This document shows positions 34,108-41,155 of a stretch of 64,000 nt of DNA, piece by piece; the first letter of the stretch is position 1; each line of letters begins with the position of its first letter. The stretch spans positions 58,182-122,181 of the forward strand of contig JAIXUH010000033.1 of the NCBI GenBank assembly GCA_027484145.1. Direction: 5' to 3'. The position numbers and the translations under genes are program-made. Under the pieces are notes generated by a model. The model worked only from the letters and a program-made list of their open reading frames with translations. It was not told the origin of the DNA and ran no database searches. The DNA comes from Rhodobacter sp. (GTDB lineage: Bacteria > Pseudomonadota > Alphaproteobacteria > Rhodobacterales > Rhodobacteraceae).

Positions 34108-34127
34108 AGGGTATCGCAGGATACCCT
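34108..34127. promoter_or_regulatory. LysR-type dyad 2 in the catA divergent promoter
   Basis: AGGGTATC-GCAG-GATACCCT is a perfect 8-bp inverted repeat with the same outer core as dyad 1. It lies 163 bp upstream of catA and 115 bp upstream of the 34242 gene. Confidence 0.7.
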
Positions 34128-34241
34128 GAACGTCATTGCGGCAATGCGGTGTTGCGCGCTTTTTCAGGGTCAGCGCCCCATCCGGGGCATGGACATACCC
34201 CTGACCGGGGCAAGCCCGACCGAAACAAGGAGGACACCGAC

Positions 34242-34628
34242 ATGCGCGCCACACTGGCCCAGATGCAGTACAGGCTGCATAACACTCCGCATCTGCTTCG
34301 TCTGGGGCGACTGTTTAGCGACACGGTGCTGTTGGAGGTGGATGGTGCAGAGTTTTACCTGACCTTCCGCGATGGCTGGCTTGAGACAATCGTTGAAGGC
34401 CCCAGCCGCAAGACACCTTGGCGCTTTGCCTTCCGCACCGATGCCGACGCCTTGGCGCAGTTCTGGCAGCCCATCCCGAAACCAGGGTTTCACGACATCT
34501 TTGGTCTGGTGAAAATCGGCCGTGGCCGGATAGACGGCGACATTCTGGCGTTGGTCAAGAACCTGCGCTTTTTCAAGGAATTCATGGGCCTCGCCCGCGC
34601 TGAGGCTCGCACGGAGGAACTGGCATGA
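34242..34628 (+). CDS. SCP2-like small protein at head of the lower-pathway operon
   Basis: A 128-residue protein from ATG 34242 (AAGGAGGA upstream). It has a strand-helix pattern like the SCP2 sterol-carrier fold: DTVLLEVDGAEFYLTFRDGWLETIVEG, then GRIDGDILALVKNLRFFKEFMGL near the end. I do not recognise a close family. In a standard pathway the gene between catB and an enol-lactone hydrolase would be catC (about 96 residues), but this protein lacks the muconolactone isomerase sequence. It could be a ligand-binding accessory or an unrelated isomerase. Its stop overlaps the next start (ATGA), so it is translated together with the hydrolase. Confidence 0.6.
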   Translation: MRATLAQMQYRLHNTPHLLRLGRLFSDTVLLEVDGAEFYLTFRDGWLETIVEGPSRKTPWRFAFRTDADALAQFWQPIPKPGFHDIFGLVKIGRGRIDGDILALVKNLRFFKEFMGLARAEARTEELA

Positions 34629-35476
34629 GCTTTGAACCCATCACCGGCCGCTATCTGAACATCACCGTGCAGGGCCGCCGCCAGCGCATCTATGTGGAAA
34701 CCGAAGGCAAAGGGACGCCCGTTTTGTGCTTGCACACCGCAGGTGCTGATACAAGGCAATGGCGGCACATCCTAAACGATGCAGACCTGACCGCCGCGCA
34801 CCAGTTTTTCGCCTTTGACATGCCCTGGCACGGAAAATCCCTGCCGCCCGAGGGCTTTCAGACCGAAGAATACCTCCTAACAACCGAAGCCTACATGGAA
34901 ACGGTTCTCGCCGTGTCGCGTGCCCTTGGGCTTGACTGCCCAATCCTTGCAGGCTGTTCGATGGGTGGGCGCATCGCGCTGCAACTGGCTGCCCTGCACG
35001 GCGATGCGTTCAGCGGTTTTATCGCCATCGAGGCTTCGGATTTTCAGCCCGCCTGGTATGACATCGACTGGTTCCACCGCCCCGACGCCCATGGTGGCGA
35101 GATGGGGGCGGCGCTGGTGTCGGCCAACATCAGCCCCTTTGCGCCGAAGGCCGAGCGTTGGAATACTCTGTGGATGTTCATGCAATCCGGCCCCGGCGTG
35201 TTTCGCGGCGATCTGTCGTTCTACACCCGCGATGACAGCCTGATCGGCCGCTTGGCCCAAATCGACACGGCCCGCACGCGAGTGCATTTGTTGGTGGGCG
35301 CTTACGACCTGACCTGCACCCCCGAGGATGCCCGCCGAACTGCCGCAGCAATTCCCGGCGCCACTTGCACTGTGATGGAGGAGTTGGGCCATTTCCCGAT
35401 GTCCGAACATCCCGCCGGGTTCCGCCCGTTCTTTTTAGATGCGCTCACTCGTATGAAGGTACCTGCCGATGTGTGA
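34625..35476 (+). CDS. Alpha/beta hydrolase (candidate 3-oxoadipate enol-lactonase)
   Basis: A 283-residue alpha/beta hydrolase with the full triad in view: nucleophile in AGCSMGGRIAL (GxSxG), aspartate in GAYDLTCTPEDA and histidine in ELGHFPMSEHP. The oxyanion region is HTAGADTRQW. In the ortho pathway an enol-lactonase (CatD/PcaD) of this fold opens 3-oxoadipate enol-lactone to 3-oxoadipate. Its place after catA control and before BKACE and CoA-transferase makes that the best guess. The protein is a little longer than most PcaD (about 260). Other C-C or ester hydrolases of the fold cannot be excluded. Confidence 0.75.
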   Translation: MSFEPITGRYLNITVQGRRQRIYVETEGKGTPVLCLHTAGADTRQWRHILNDADLTAAHQFFAFDMPWHGKSLPPEGFQTEEYLLTTEAYMETVLAVSRALGLDCPILAGCSMGGRIALQLAALHGDAFSGFIAIEASDFQPAWYDIDWFHRPDAHGGEMGAALVSANISPFAPKAERWNTLWMFMQSGPGVFRGDLSFYTRDDSLIGRLAQIDTARTRVHLLVGAYDLTCTPEDARRTAAAIPGATCTVMEELGHFPMSEHPAGFRPFFLDALTRMKVPADV

Positions 35477-35555
35477 CCGCTGCGAAACCAGCAAGGGGGC
35501 GGATTGCCCCAAACTCGCTGCCCTGTTGCCCCCCGCTCCGCCGAGGAAATCATGA
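35469..35555 (+). CDS. 28-aa Cys-rich mini-ORF linking hydrolase and BKACE genes
   Basis: ATG 35469 lies inside the last codons of the hydrolase gene, and the TGA overlaps the BKACE start as ATGA, so the ORF bridges the two genes exactly. The product reads MCDRCETSKGADC then a short proline-rich basic tail. It has three cysteines in a C-x2-C-x7-C pattern that could bind zinc. It may be a real small protein or a coupling device that carries ribosomes across the 75-bp gap. Confidence 0.45.
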   Translation: MCDRCETSKGADCPKLAALLPPAPPRKS

Positions 35556-36388
35556 CCACACCTTGCATTATCTGCGCTGCCATTACCGGATCCTTGCCGC
35601 GCAAAGCGGACAATCCCGCCGTGCCAGTGACGATCACTGAACAGGTAGAGAGCACCCATGCCGCGTTCGAGGCGGGTGCCACCATCGCGCACTGCCATGT
35701 GCGCAATGACGATGAGACGCCATCATCCGACCCTGACAAGTTTGCGGCGCTGAAAGAAGGCATTGAAACGCACTGCCCCGGCATGATCGTGCAGCTGTCG
35801 ACGGGTGGGCGGTCTGGTGCGGGTCAGGCCCGCGGTGGTATGCTCCCCTTGCGACCCGACATGGCCAGCCTGTCGGTTGGGTCAAACAACTTTCCCACGC
35901 GGGTCTATGAAAACCCGCCAGACCTCGTGGATTGGCTGGCGGCTGAAATGGTTACCCATGGCGTCAAGCCCGAGATCGAGGCTTTTGACCTGTCGCATAT
36001 CCTCAAAGCTCATGAGATGTGGAAAAAGGGCCAGATTGCCGATCTGCCCTATGTGCAATTCGTCATGGGCGTCAAGAACGCCATGCCCGCCGACCGTGAG
36101 GTGTTCGACTATTACATCAAGACCGTGCATCGGTTGTTCGGGGCAAACGCGCCGTGGTGCGCGGCGGGGATTGGCCCGAACCAGATCGTACTGAACGACT
36201 GGGCCGTGTCATCAGGCGGCCATGCCCGCACCGGGCTAGAAGACAACGTCCGGCTGGACAAGTCCACGCTGGCCCCGTCGAACGCCTCCCTTGTGCGGCG
36301 GGTGGTGGACCTGTGCGCCAAATACGAGCGTCCGGTCGCAACAGCGGCCCAGGCAAGGCAGATTCTTGGGTTGAGGGCTGCGGCATGA
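35552..36388 (+). CDS. BKACE family beta-keto acid cleavage enzyme (DUF849)
   Basis: A 278-residue TIM-barrel protein of the BKACE (formerly DUF849) family, founded by 3-keto-5-aminohexanoate cleavage enzyme Kce. The zinc pair lies in IAHCHVRNDDETPSSD (H-x-H), and further barrel motifs are QLSTGGRSG, ASLSVGSNNF, EIEAFDLSHI and AAGIGPNQ. BKACEs react a beta-keto acid with acetyl-CoA to give acetoacetate and a new acyl-CoA; characterised members accept different beta-keto acids, including dicarboxylic ones. In this operon 3-oxoadipate would give acetoacetate and succinyl-CoA. It overlaps the CoA-transferase gene by 4 bp. The substrate is inferred from context. Confidence 0.85.
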   Translation: MTTPCIICAAITGSLPRKADNPAVPVTITEQVESTHAAFEAGATIAHCHVRNDDETPSSDPDKFAALKEGIETHCPGMIVQLSTGGRSGAGQARGGMLPLRPDMASLSVGSNNFPTRVYENPPDLVDWLAAEMVTHGVKPEIEAFDLSHILKAHEMWKKGQIADLPYVQFVMGVKNAMPADREVFDYYIKTVHRLFGANAPWCAAGIGPNQIVLNDWAVSSGGHARTGLEDNVRLDKSTLAPSNASLVRRVVDLCAKYERPVATAAQARQILGLRAAA

Positions 36389-37089
36389 AAAAGATCTACA
36401 CGGACGCAAAGGCAGCGCTTGATGGGCTGCTCTTTGATGGCATGTTCATCGCCAGCGGCGGCTTTGGCCTGTGCGGCATTCCCGAGCTGTTGATCGCAGC
36501 CATCCGCGATGCGGGCACAAAGAATTTGACCGTTGCCTCAAACAACGCGGGCGTTGATGCTTTTGGTCTTGGGGTCTTGCTGGAAACCCGTCAGGTCAAG
36601 AAAATGATCTCGTCCTACGTGGGCGAGAATGCCGAATTCATGCGCCAGTATCTCTCGGGCGAGTTGGAGCTGGAATTCAATCCCCAAGGCACCTTGGCCG
36701 AACGGATGCGCGCTGGCGGCGCGGGTATCCCCGGATTTTACACCAAGACCGGTGTTGGCACCGTGATCGCCGAGGGCAAGCCAGTGATGAATTTCGACGG
36801 GCAGGATTACATTCTGGAACGCGGCATCGTGGCCGACCTGTCGATCGTCAAGGCCTGGAAGGCCGACCCATCGGGCAACCTTGTGTTTCGCAAGACCGCC
36901 CGCAATTTCAACCCGCCCGCCGCGACATGCGGCAAGGTCTGCGTGGTCGAGGTCGAAGAAATAGTGCCGCTCGGCAGCCTTGACCCCGACAGCATCCACC
37001 TTCCGGGCATCTATGTGCACCGGATCATCCAAGGCCAGCACGAAAAGCGCATCGAACAGCGCACCGTCCGCAAGCGGGAGAACGCATGA
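36385..37089 (+). CDS. 3-oxoacid CoA-transferase subunit A (SCOT/PcaI-like)
   Basis: A 234-residue alpha subunit of a family I CoA-transferase. [15 protein letters not shown] is the CoA-binding glycine loop and [19 protein letters not shown] a strongly conserved stretch. SCOT (acetoacetate) and PcaI (3-oxoadipate) subunits are near-identical in motifs, so the acceptor is uncertain. Next to BKACE, succinyl-CoA:acetoacetate transfer is favoured because both products of the cleavage would be its substrates. Start and stop overlap neighbours by 4 bp each. Confidence 0.88.
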   Translation: MKKIYTDAKAALDGLLFDGMFIASGGFGLCGIPELLIAAIRDAGTKNLTVASNNAGVDAFGLGVLLETRQVKKMISSYVGENAEFMRQYLSGELELEFNPQGTLAERMRAGGAGIPGFYTKTGVGTVIAEGKPVMNFDGQDYILERGIVADLSIVKAWKADPSGNLVFRKTARNFNPPAATCGKVCVVEVEEIVPLGSLDPDSIHLPGIYVHRIIQGQHEKRIEQRTVRKRENA

Positions 37090-37733
37090 TGTCCACAGCA
37101 CCCAAAGGTTGGGACCGCAATCAGATGGCCGCCCGTGCAGCACAAGAGTTGCAAGACGGCTGGTATGTGAACCTTGGCATCGGCATCCCGACGCTGGTGT
37201 CGAATCACATCCCCGACGGGATCAGCGTCACGCTGCAATCGGAAAACGGCATGCTGGGCATGGGACCGTTTCCCTATGAGGGCGAGGAAGATGCCGACCT
37301 GATCAACGCGGGCAAACAAACCATCACCGAACTGCCGCAAACGGCGTTTTTTGACAGCGCCCAATCCTTCGCCATGATCCGCGGCGGCAAGATCGCCATG
37401 GCGATCCTTGGCGCGATGGAAGTGGCCGAGAACGGCGATCTGGCCAATTGGATGATCCCCGGAAAGCTGGTCAAAGGCATGGGCGGCGCGATGGACCTGG
37501 TAGCCGGTGTCGGACGTGTTGTGGTGGTCATGGACCACACATCCAAGCATGGCGAATCCAAGGTGCTGAAGGCCTGCACCCTGCCCCTGACCGGCAAGGG
37601 CGTGGTCGACCGCATCATCACCAACCTTGGCGTGCTTGACGTCGTGCCTGGGGGGCTGAGGATCGTCGAATATGCGGACGGGGTAACCGAGGCCGATCTG
37701 CGTGGGGCCACCGAAGCGACGCTGGTTTCATAG
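37086..37733 (+). CDS. 3-oxoacid CoA-transferase subunit B (SCOT/PcaJ-like)
   Basis: A 215-residue beta subunit. The catalytic glutamate lies in [14 protein letters not shown] (SENG motif). The other conserved parts are [17 protein letters not shown] and [11 protein letters not shown]. It forms the catalytic pair with the preceding subunit. It is the last gene of the island; a stem-loop follows 8 bp after the stop. No 3-oxoadipyl-CoA thiolase follows, unlike in pcaIJF clusters, consistent with BKACE doing the C-C cleavage. Confidence 0.9.
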   Translation: MMSTAPKGWDRNQMAARAAQELQDGWYVNLGIGIPTLVSNHIPDGISVTLQSENGMLGMGPFPYEGEEDADLINAGKQTITELPQTAFFDSAQSFAMIRGGKIAMAILGAMEVAENGDLANWMIPGKLVKGMGGAMDLVAGVGRVVVVMDHTSKHGESKVLKACTLPLTGKGVVDRIITNLGVLDVVPGGLRIVEYADGVTEADLRGATEATLVS

Positions 37734-37741
37734 ATTTGCCG

Positions 37742-37781
37742 AAAGCTGCCGCTCGCTCTTTGAGCGGTGAGTGGCAGCTTT
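37742..37781 (+). terminator. Stem-loop terminator after the CoA-transferase operon
   Basis: AAAGCTGCC (37742-37750) pairs perfectly with GGCAGCTTT (37773-37781), with CCGCTC/GAGCGG adding an inner stem. The arm ends in TTT. It directly follows the last gene of the plus-strand operon. Confidence 0.65.
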
Positions 37782-37799
37782 GGGCCGAGATCGACCGAA

Positions 37800-37821
37800 C
37801 CCGGCGGGTTTCCCCGCCGGG
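37800..37821 (-). terminator. GAAA-loop terminator hairpin after ssb
   Basis: On the minus strand CCCGGCGGG-GAAA-CCCGCCGGG forms a 9-bp stem with a GNRA tetraloop, 22 bp after the ssb stop. The same GGCGGG-GAAA-CCCGCC core recurs downstream of the large parB gene. Confidence 0.65.
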
Positions 37822-37843
37822 CCCGAGGGGGAGACCCCGTTCC

Positions 37844-38248
37844 TCAGAACGGGATCTCGTCGTCGCGGTCGACCAGCTCGGGGTTTTCGTTCTCGGCCGA
37901 CTTCGGGCGGCTCAGGAAGTCGACCTTCTCGGCGATGATCTCGCAGCCGTAGCGGTCGTTGCCCATGCTGTCGATCCACTTGGTGTAGTGGATGCGGCCG
38001 TGCACGAGGACCTTCATGCCCTTTTCGCAATGCTCCGCGACCGTCTTGCCGAGACCGTTGAAGCAGGTGATGCGGTGCCATTCCGTGTCCATGATCCGGT
38101 AGCCGTTATCGTCGCGCAGGACGCGACCTTCCGAGAGGCGGGGGCGGGAGGTGGCGAGGCTGAAGTTGGTGATCTTGGTGCCGCCCTGGGTGGTGCGGAC
38201 TTCGGGGGTCTGACCGATGTTGCCGGCGAGGATGACGATGTTCTGCAT
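37844..38248 (-). CDS. ssb: Single-stranded DNA-binding protein
   Basis: The protein is 134 residues from ATG 38248 (AGGAG is at the right distance). The OB-fold starts MQNIVILAGNIGQTPEVRTTQGG and continues with TEWHRITCFNGLGKTVAEHCEKG and KVLVHGRIHYTKW. The C-terminal acidic tail ends DRDDEIPF, the docking peptide for replication and repair partners. It is shorter than chromosomal SSB (about 170), the linker being reduced, as in plasmid-borne copies. It belongs to the plasmid backbone and marks the right edge of the aromatic island. Confidence 0.93.
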   Translation of the reverse strand: MQNIVILAGNIGQTPEVRTTQGGTKITNFSLATSRPRLSEGRVLRDDNGYRIMDTEWHRITCFNGLGKTVAEHCEKGMKVLVHGRIHYTKWIDSMGNDRYGCEIIAEKVDFLSRPKSAENENPELVDRDDEIPF

Positions 38249-38673
38249 GGTAAGCTCCTGTGTGTCCTGTCTTCGGGACCGTCCCTTCGACAAGACCCGG
38301 AAAAAGCCCGTCGGGTGACGCGTGCACGGTGGACGGAACGGACGCCGGAAACCCCCAGAGGACCGGGGTGGAGCGGGCAGCCCCAAAGGGGCAACACGGC
38401 CCGGACTGACGCGGGGTTGCACGCAGGCAAGCGAACGGGATTAGGGGATTGTCAGTCGAAGGGATGGCCCAGGAGACAGAGATGCGGGGGGAGCCCATGC
38501 CAGAACCTGTCACCCGGCCAATCGGGACAGCCTGACCCCCAGTTCAGCACCTACTTGGCGACGGAAACGGCGATCAACAGCCTCCGCCACCCCTGCCCTT
38601 GCCTTCCGGGAGTTGCGGCACCCAGCCGCGACGGGCTATCGATACCGGATAATTCAGGACACGGAGCGCATCA
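38249..38673. other. Gene-free spacer between ssb and the H-NS-like gene
   Basis: These 425 bp lie between divergent genes and must hold both promoters. Only small hairpins are evident (GCCCC-AAA-GGGGC near 38386). I see no supported ORF, tRNA or clear operator. Confidence 0.5.
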
Positions 38674-38994
38674 ATGGCTGATTACGATCTCGAGGCACTG
38701 TCGCTCAGCGAGCTGAAGAAAATGCAGAAGGACGTCGCCAAGGCGATCTCCACATTCGAGGATCGGCAGAAGGCGGAAGCCCGCGTCAAGGTGGAAGCTC
38801 TCGCCCGGGATCTGGGCTACTCCCTGGCGGAACTCGTCGGCACCGGGACGAAATCCTCCCGTGCGCCTGCCGCGGCGAAATACCGGCACCCTGAGAACCC
38901 GGCGCTCACCTGGTCCGGCCGTGGGCGCAAGCCGCAGTGGTTCCTAGAGGCGTTGGAGGCGGGTAAATCCAAAGGGGAGTTTACGATCCGTTGA
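38674..38994 (+). CDS. H-NS family nucleoid protein (HvrA/H-NS-like)
   Basis: A 106-residue protein with an N-terminal coiled coil (LSELKKMQKDVAKAISTFEDRQKAEARVKVEALARDLG, residues 10-49) and the C-terminal H-NS DNA-binding motif YRHPENPALTWSGRGRKPQWF. The T-W-S-G-R-G-R-x-P core fits the AT-hook-like loop that reads the minor groove. Plasmid-borne H-NS proteins silence AT-rich or foreign DNA and lower the cost of carrying it. The gene sits between the two metabolic islands, where silencing either would be useful. HvrA-type regulation of catabolic genes is also known in this family. Confidence 0.9.
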   Translation: MADYDLEALSLSELKKMQKDVAKAISTFEDRQKAEARVKVEALARDLGYSLAELVGTGTKSSRAPAAAKYRHPENPALTWSGRGRKPQWFLEALEAGKSKGEFTIR

Positions 38995-39256
38995 GGGAGG
39001 GGCGTAGCGAACCAAACAGCCATGACCCAGCCAGAACGATGCGGGTTTTCCCTTGCTCGATTTACCGAACCAAGTTCGGAAAAACCGGCTGATCTCAATC
39101 CGTCCAGCCGATGAAGACCAAGCCAATCGGGTGGAATACTCACATGTCTAGTTCGACTTTCGGTAGCCCGATTGCGCCGGAGAATACGAACGCCCCGTCC
39201 CGCTTCGGCAAGTTCGGTATACCGAATAAACCGGGGCCTGCGACTTTGTAGACCAC
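38995..39256. repeat. Dyad-rich spacer at the edge of the microcompartment island
   Basis: No gene is seen in these 262 bp. They contain CCGAAC-CAA-GTTCGG (39065-39079) and the perfect palindrome TTCGGTATACCGAA (39213-39226). On the minus strand both are accompanied by CCGGTTT and CCGAACTTG. Related dyads about 145 bp apart at an island border could be recombination or protein-binding sites. Confidence 0.45.
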
Positions 39257-40180
39257 CTAGATCATTCGGAGCCAGTCGTCCCATCTGGGATCATTGAACA
39301 ACATACGCGCGCGGGCATATTTCCAGATGCCGTACTTCTGATAATCGAAATCCCAGTCCGAGAGCTTCCTCTGCTGCACGGCCCATGATCCCCATTTGAT
39401 ATCGGCAACCGCACGGGCGACCCAGATTCTCGCCACGATTTCTGGCCGCACGTCGCCATAGTAACGCTCGATCAATTCGAGTGACATTCGCTCATCGACG
39501 AAGACTTCCGCCAGAAACACAGCGATCTCGTAAGCGCGCTCGTTGTTTGCGGCGAACTCGAAATCGATGAGCTGCATGTCGGTGATGCGGTCGTCCTTCA
39601 GCCGAACCATGAAGTTCCCCGGCATCGGATCACTGTGGCAAGGCACAAGATCGAGGCCGGACGCGAAGAAGGCGTCTTTCGCCTTCTGGTACTGCTTCTT
39701 GAGCCAGGGAAAATCGGTTGGGCGAATGGCGCCAAGCTCGTCCCCCTGTTCCAGATGTTCATCGACCATCTGGAAGATGTCTTTGGTCGACTCCAGCGGC
39801 GCTCCTGCGTGGAACGTGGCGTAGAGGTCGATGGCTGCATCCAGAAAATCGCGCCGCGAGAAATCTGCGTTGGTTGATGCCCTGTGCTCTGACAGGAACT
39901 CGACGACTTCGAGACCGGTTTTGGGATCGTAGTGCAGGACCCTGGGCGATATGCCCAAGCCATGCGCTTGTCGGGCGGCCGCGATCGATTGGTCGCGGTT
40001 GACGAAAGCTTCGGACCCGATCCCGTATACCTTCATGAAGTAGGTGTTGCCGTCATGTTTGGCGAGCCAGTTCGAATTCATCAGCCCGCCGACCAGCGGA
40101 CGGACTTCGACCGTTTCTGTTGACCAGCCGGGAACGGCGCGGATCGCGGCATCAAGTCGTTGCTGAATATCCTTGCTCAT
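39257..40180 (-). CDS. APH/choline kinase-family phosphotransferase (second of pair)
   Basis: A 307-residue small-molecule kinase of the APH fold. Brenner motif CHSDPMPGNFM carries the catalytic aspartate and the metal asparagine, and LIDFEFAANNERAYEIAVFLAE supplies the DFE-type metal aspartate. SNWLAKHDGNTYFMKVYG gives the ATP-site lysine. It resembles choline/ethanolamine and amino-alcohol kinases. In aminoacetone-type microcompartment loci a kinase of this fold phosphorylates 1-amino-2-propanol. This copy is the last gene of the transporter-amidase-kinase operon, 8 bp after its paralogue. Two kinases may act on two amino alcohols or form a heterodimer. Substrate not determined by sequence. 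Confidence 0.82.
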   Translation of the reverse strand: MSKDIQQRLDAAIRAVPGWSTETVEVRPLVGGLMNSNWLAKHDGNTYFMKVYGIGSEAFVNRDQSIAAARQAHGLGISPRVLHYDPKTGLEVVEFLSEHRASTNADFSRRDFLDAAIDLYATFHAGAPLESTKDIFQMVDEHLEQGDELGAIRPTDFPWLKKQYQKAKDAFFASGLDLVPCHSDPMPGNFMVRLKDDRITDMQLIDFEFAANNERAYEIAVFLAEVFVDERMSLELIERYYGDVRPEIVARIWVARAVADIKWGSWAVQQRKLSDWDFDYQKYGIWKYARARMLFNDPRWDDWLRMI

Positions 40181-40188
40181 GTTGCCCC

Positions 40189-41145
40189 CTATCGCGCCGC
40201 CCGGATGCGATCATTGGCATCGGACCGTTTTGCGTGCATCTCCAGCCGCAGGAACCGCCAGGATGCATATTTGCCAAACTCGAGATGGCGGCGCGGAGAG
40301 GTGGCCGCCATGATGGACCCGATCAACCCCCAGCGCATGTCGTCTGCCAGACCGTAGAGCATGGCGCGCTGGAACTGTCCTTCATCGAAGTAGCCGAGCC
40401 ATTCCTCGAACCCCGGCCGGGCGTCGGCATCGTTTTCGAAGAATTCGACAAGGTAGCAGCCGACGTCCTCGAACGGGTCACAATTGGCAGCAATATCGAA
40501 ATCGATGAGCTTCACACGCTTGTCTACATGCACCATCAGATTGGCAGTGTTTCCGTCACGATGGCAGGGCCTGCTGTCGCGGCCCAGGCTAGCGATCTTG
40601 TCGCGGGCGTCATCGAGAAGGCTTTTGAATATGGAGACATCGGTGTGGGTGCGAATGCCCTCCCGCGCCGTCTGATCGTACAACGCTGCGATCTCATCGA
40701 AGACATTCGCGGACATTTGCAGCTTCGGACCATCCTGGAACAGCTTTTTCGCGGCAATTACATTTGCGCGGATCACAGGGTCGCCCGCATGGTGAAGGCC
40801 GCCTGCAACCCAGTTTTCTGCCAGATCTTCAAAAACCGCGATGCCGCTTTCGGCATTGCCGAACAGAACCATTGGCCCGGCACCCGTTTGGCCCGCCGCC
40901 GTTGCCGCCTCGATCGCGGCAGCAAAGTCTACATAGCTTCTGGTGTCGCCATAGTAGTACTTTGCAATCACTGATTTATCGGCGCGGGTCGCGCGCCAGA
41001 CGTCAGCCTCGACACCGCGCCAGGCGGGCGAGGCAAGCACCGTCAGGGGATTTTCGAAGGACTCGATCTTTCCACCAAGAACAGCTTCGCAAGTCGCCCT
41101 GGCGAAACTTTCACGATCGTCGGCTTTCTGGATGTCGCTGCCCAT
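40189..41145 (-). CDS. APH/choline kinase-family phosphotransferase (first of pair)
   Basis: A 318-residue kinase of the APH fold. The catalytic loop is PCHRDGNTANLMVHVD and the metal motif LIDFDIAANCDPFEDVGCYLVEFF, with SVIAKYYYGDTRSYVDFAAAIEAA near residue 70 as a likely nucleotide-site region. Only moderately similar to its neighbour, it is not a recent duplicate. It follows the amidase gene by 10 bp in the same operon. In the proposed pathway it would phosphorylate the alcohol group of an amino alcohol released by the amidase, making the substrate for the phospho-lyase-like enzyme in the microcompartment. Confidence 0.82.
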   Translation of the reverse strand: MGSDIQKADDRESFARATCEAVLGGKIESFENPLTVLASPAWRGVEADVWRATRADKSVIAKYYYGDTRSYVDFAAAIEAATAAGQTGAGPMVLFGNAESGIAVFEDLAENWVAGGLHHAGDPVIRANVIAAKKLFQDGPKLQMSANVFDEIAALYDQTAREGIRTHTDVSIFKSLLDDARDKIASLGRDSRPCHRDGNTANLMVHVDKRVKLIDFDIAANCDPFEDVGCYLVEFFENDADARPGFEEWLGYFDEGQFQRAMLYGLADDMRWGLIGSIMAATSPRRHLEFGKYASWRFLRLEMHAKRSDANDRIRAAR

Positions 41146-41155
41146 GGGAACCTCC

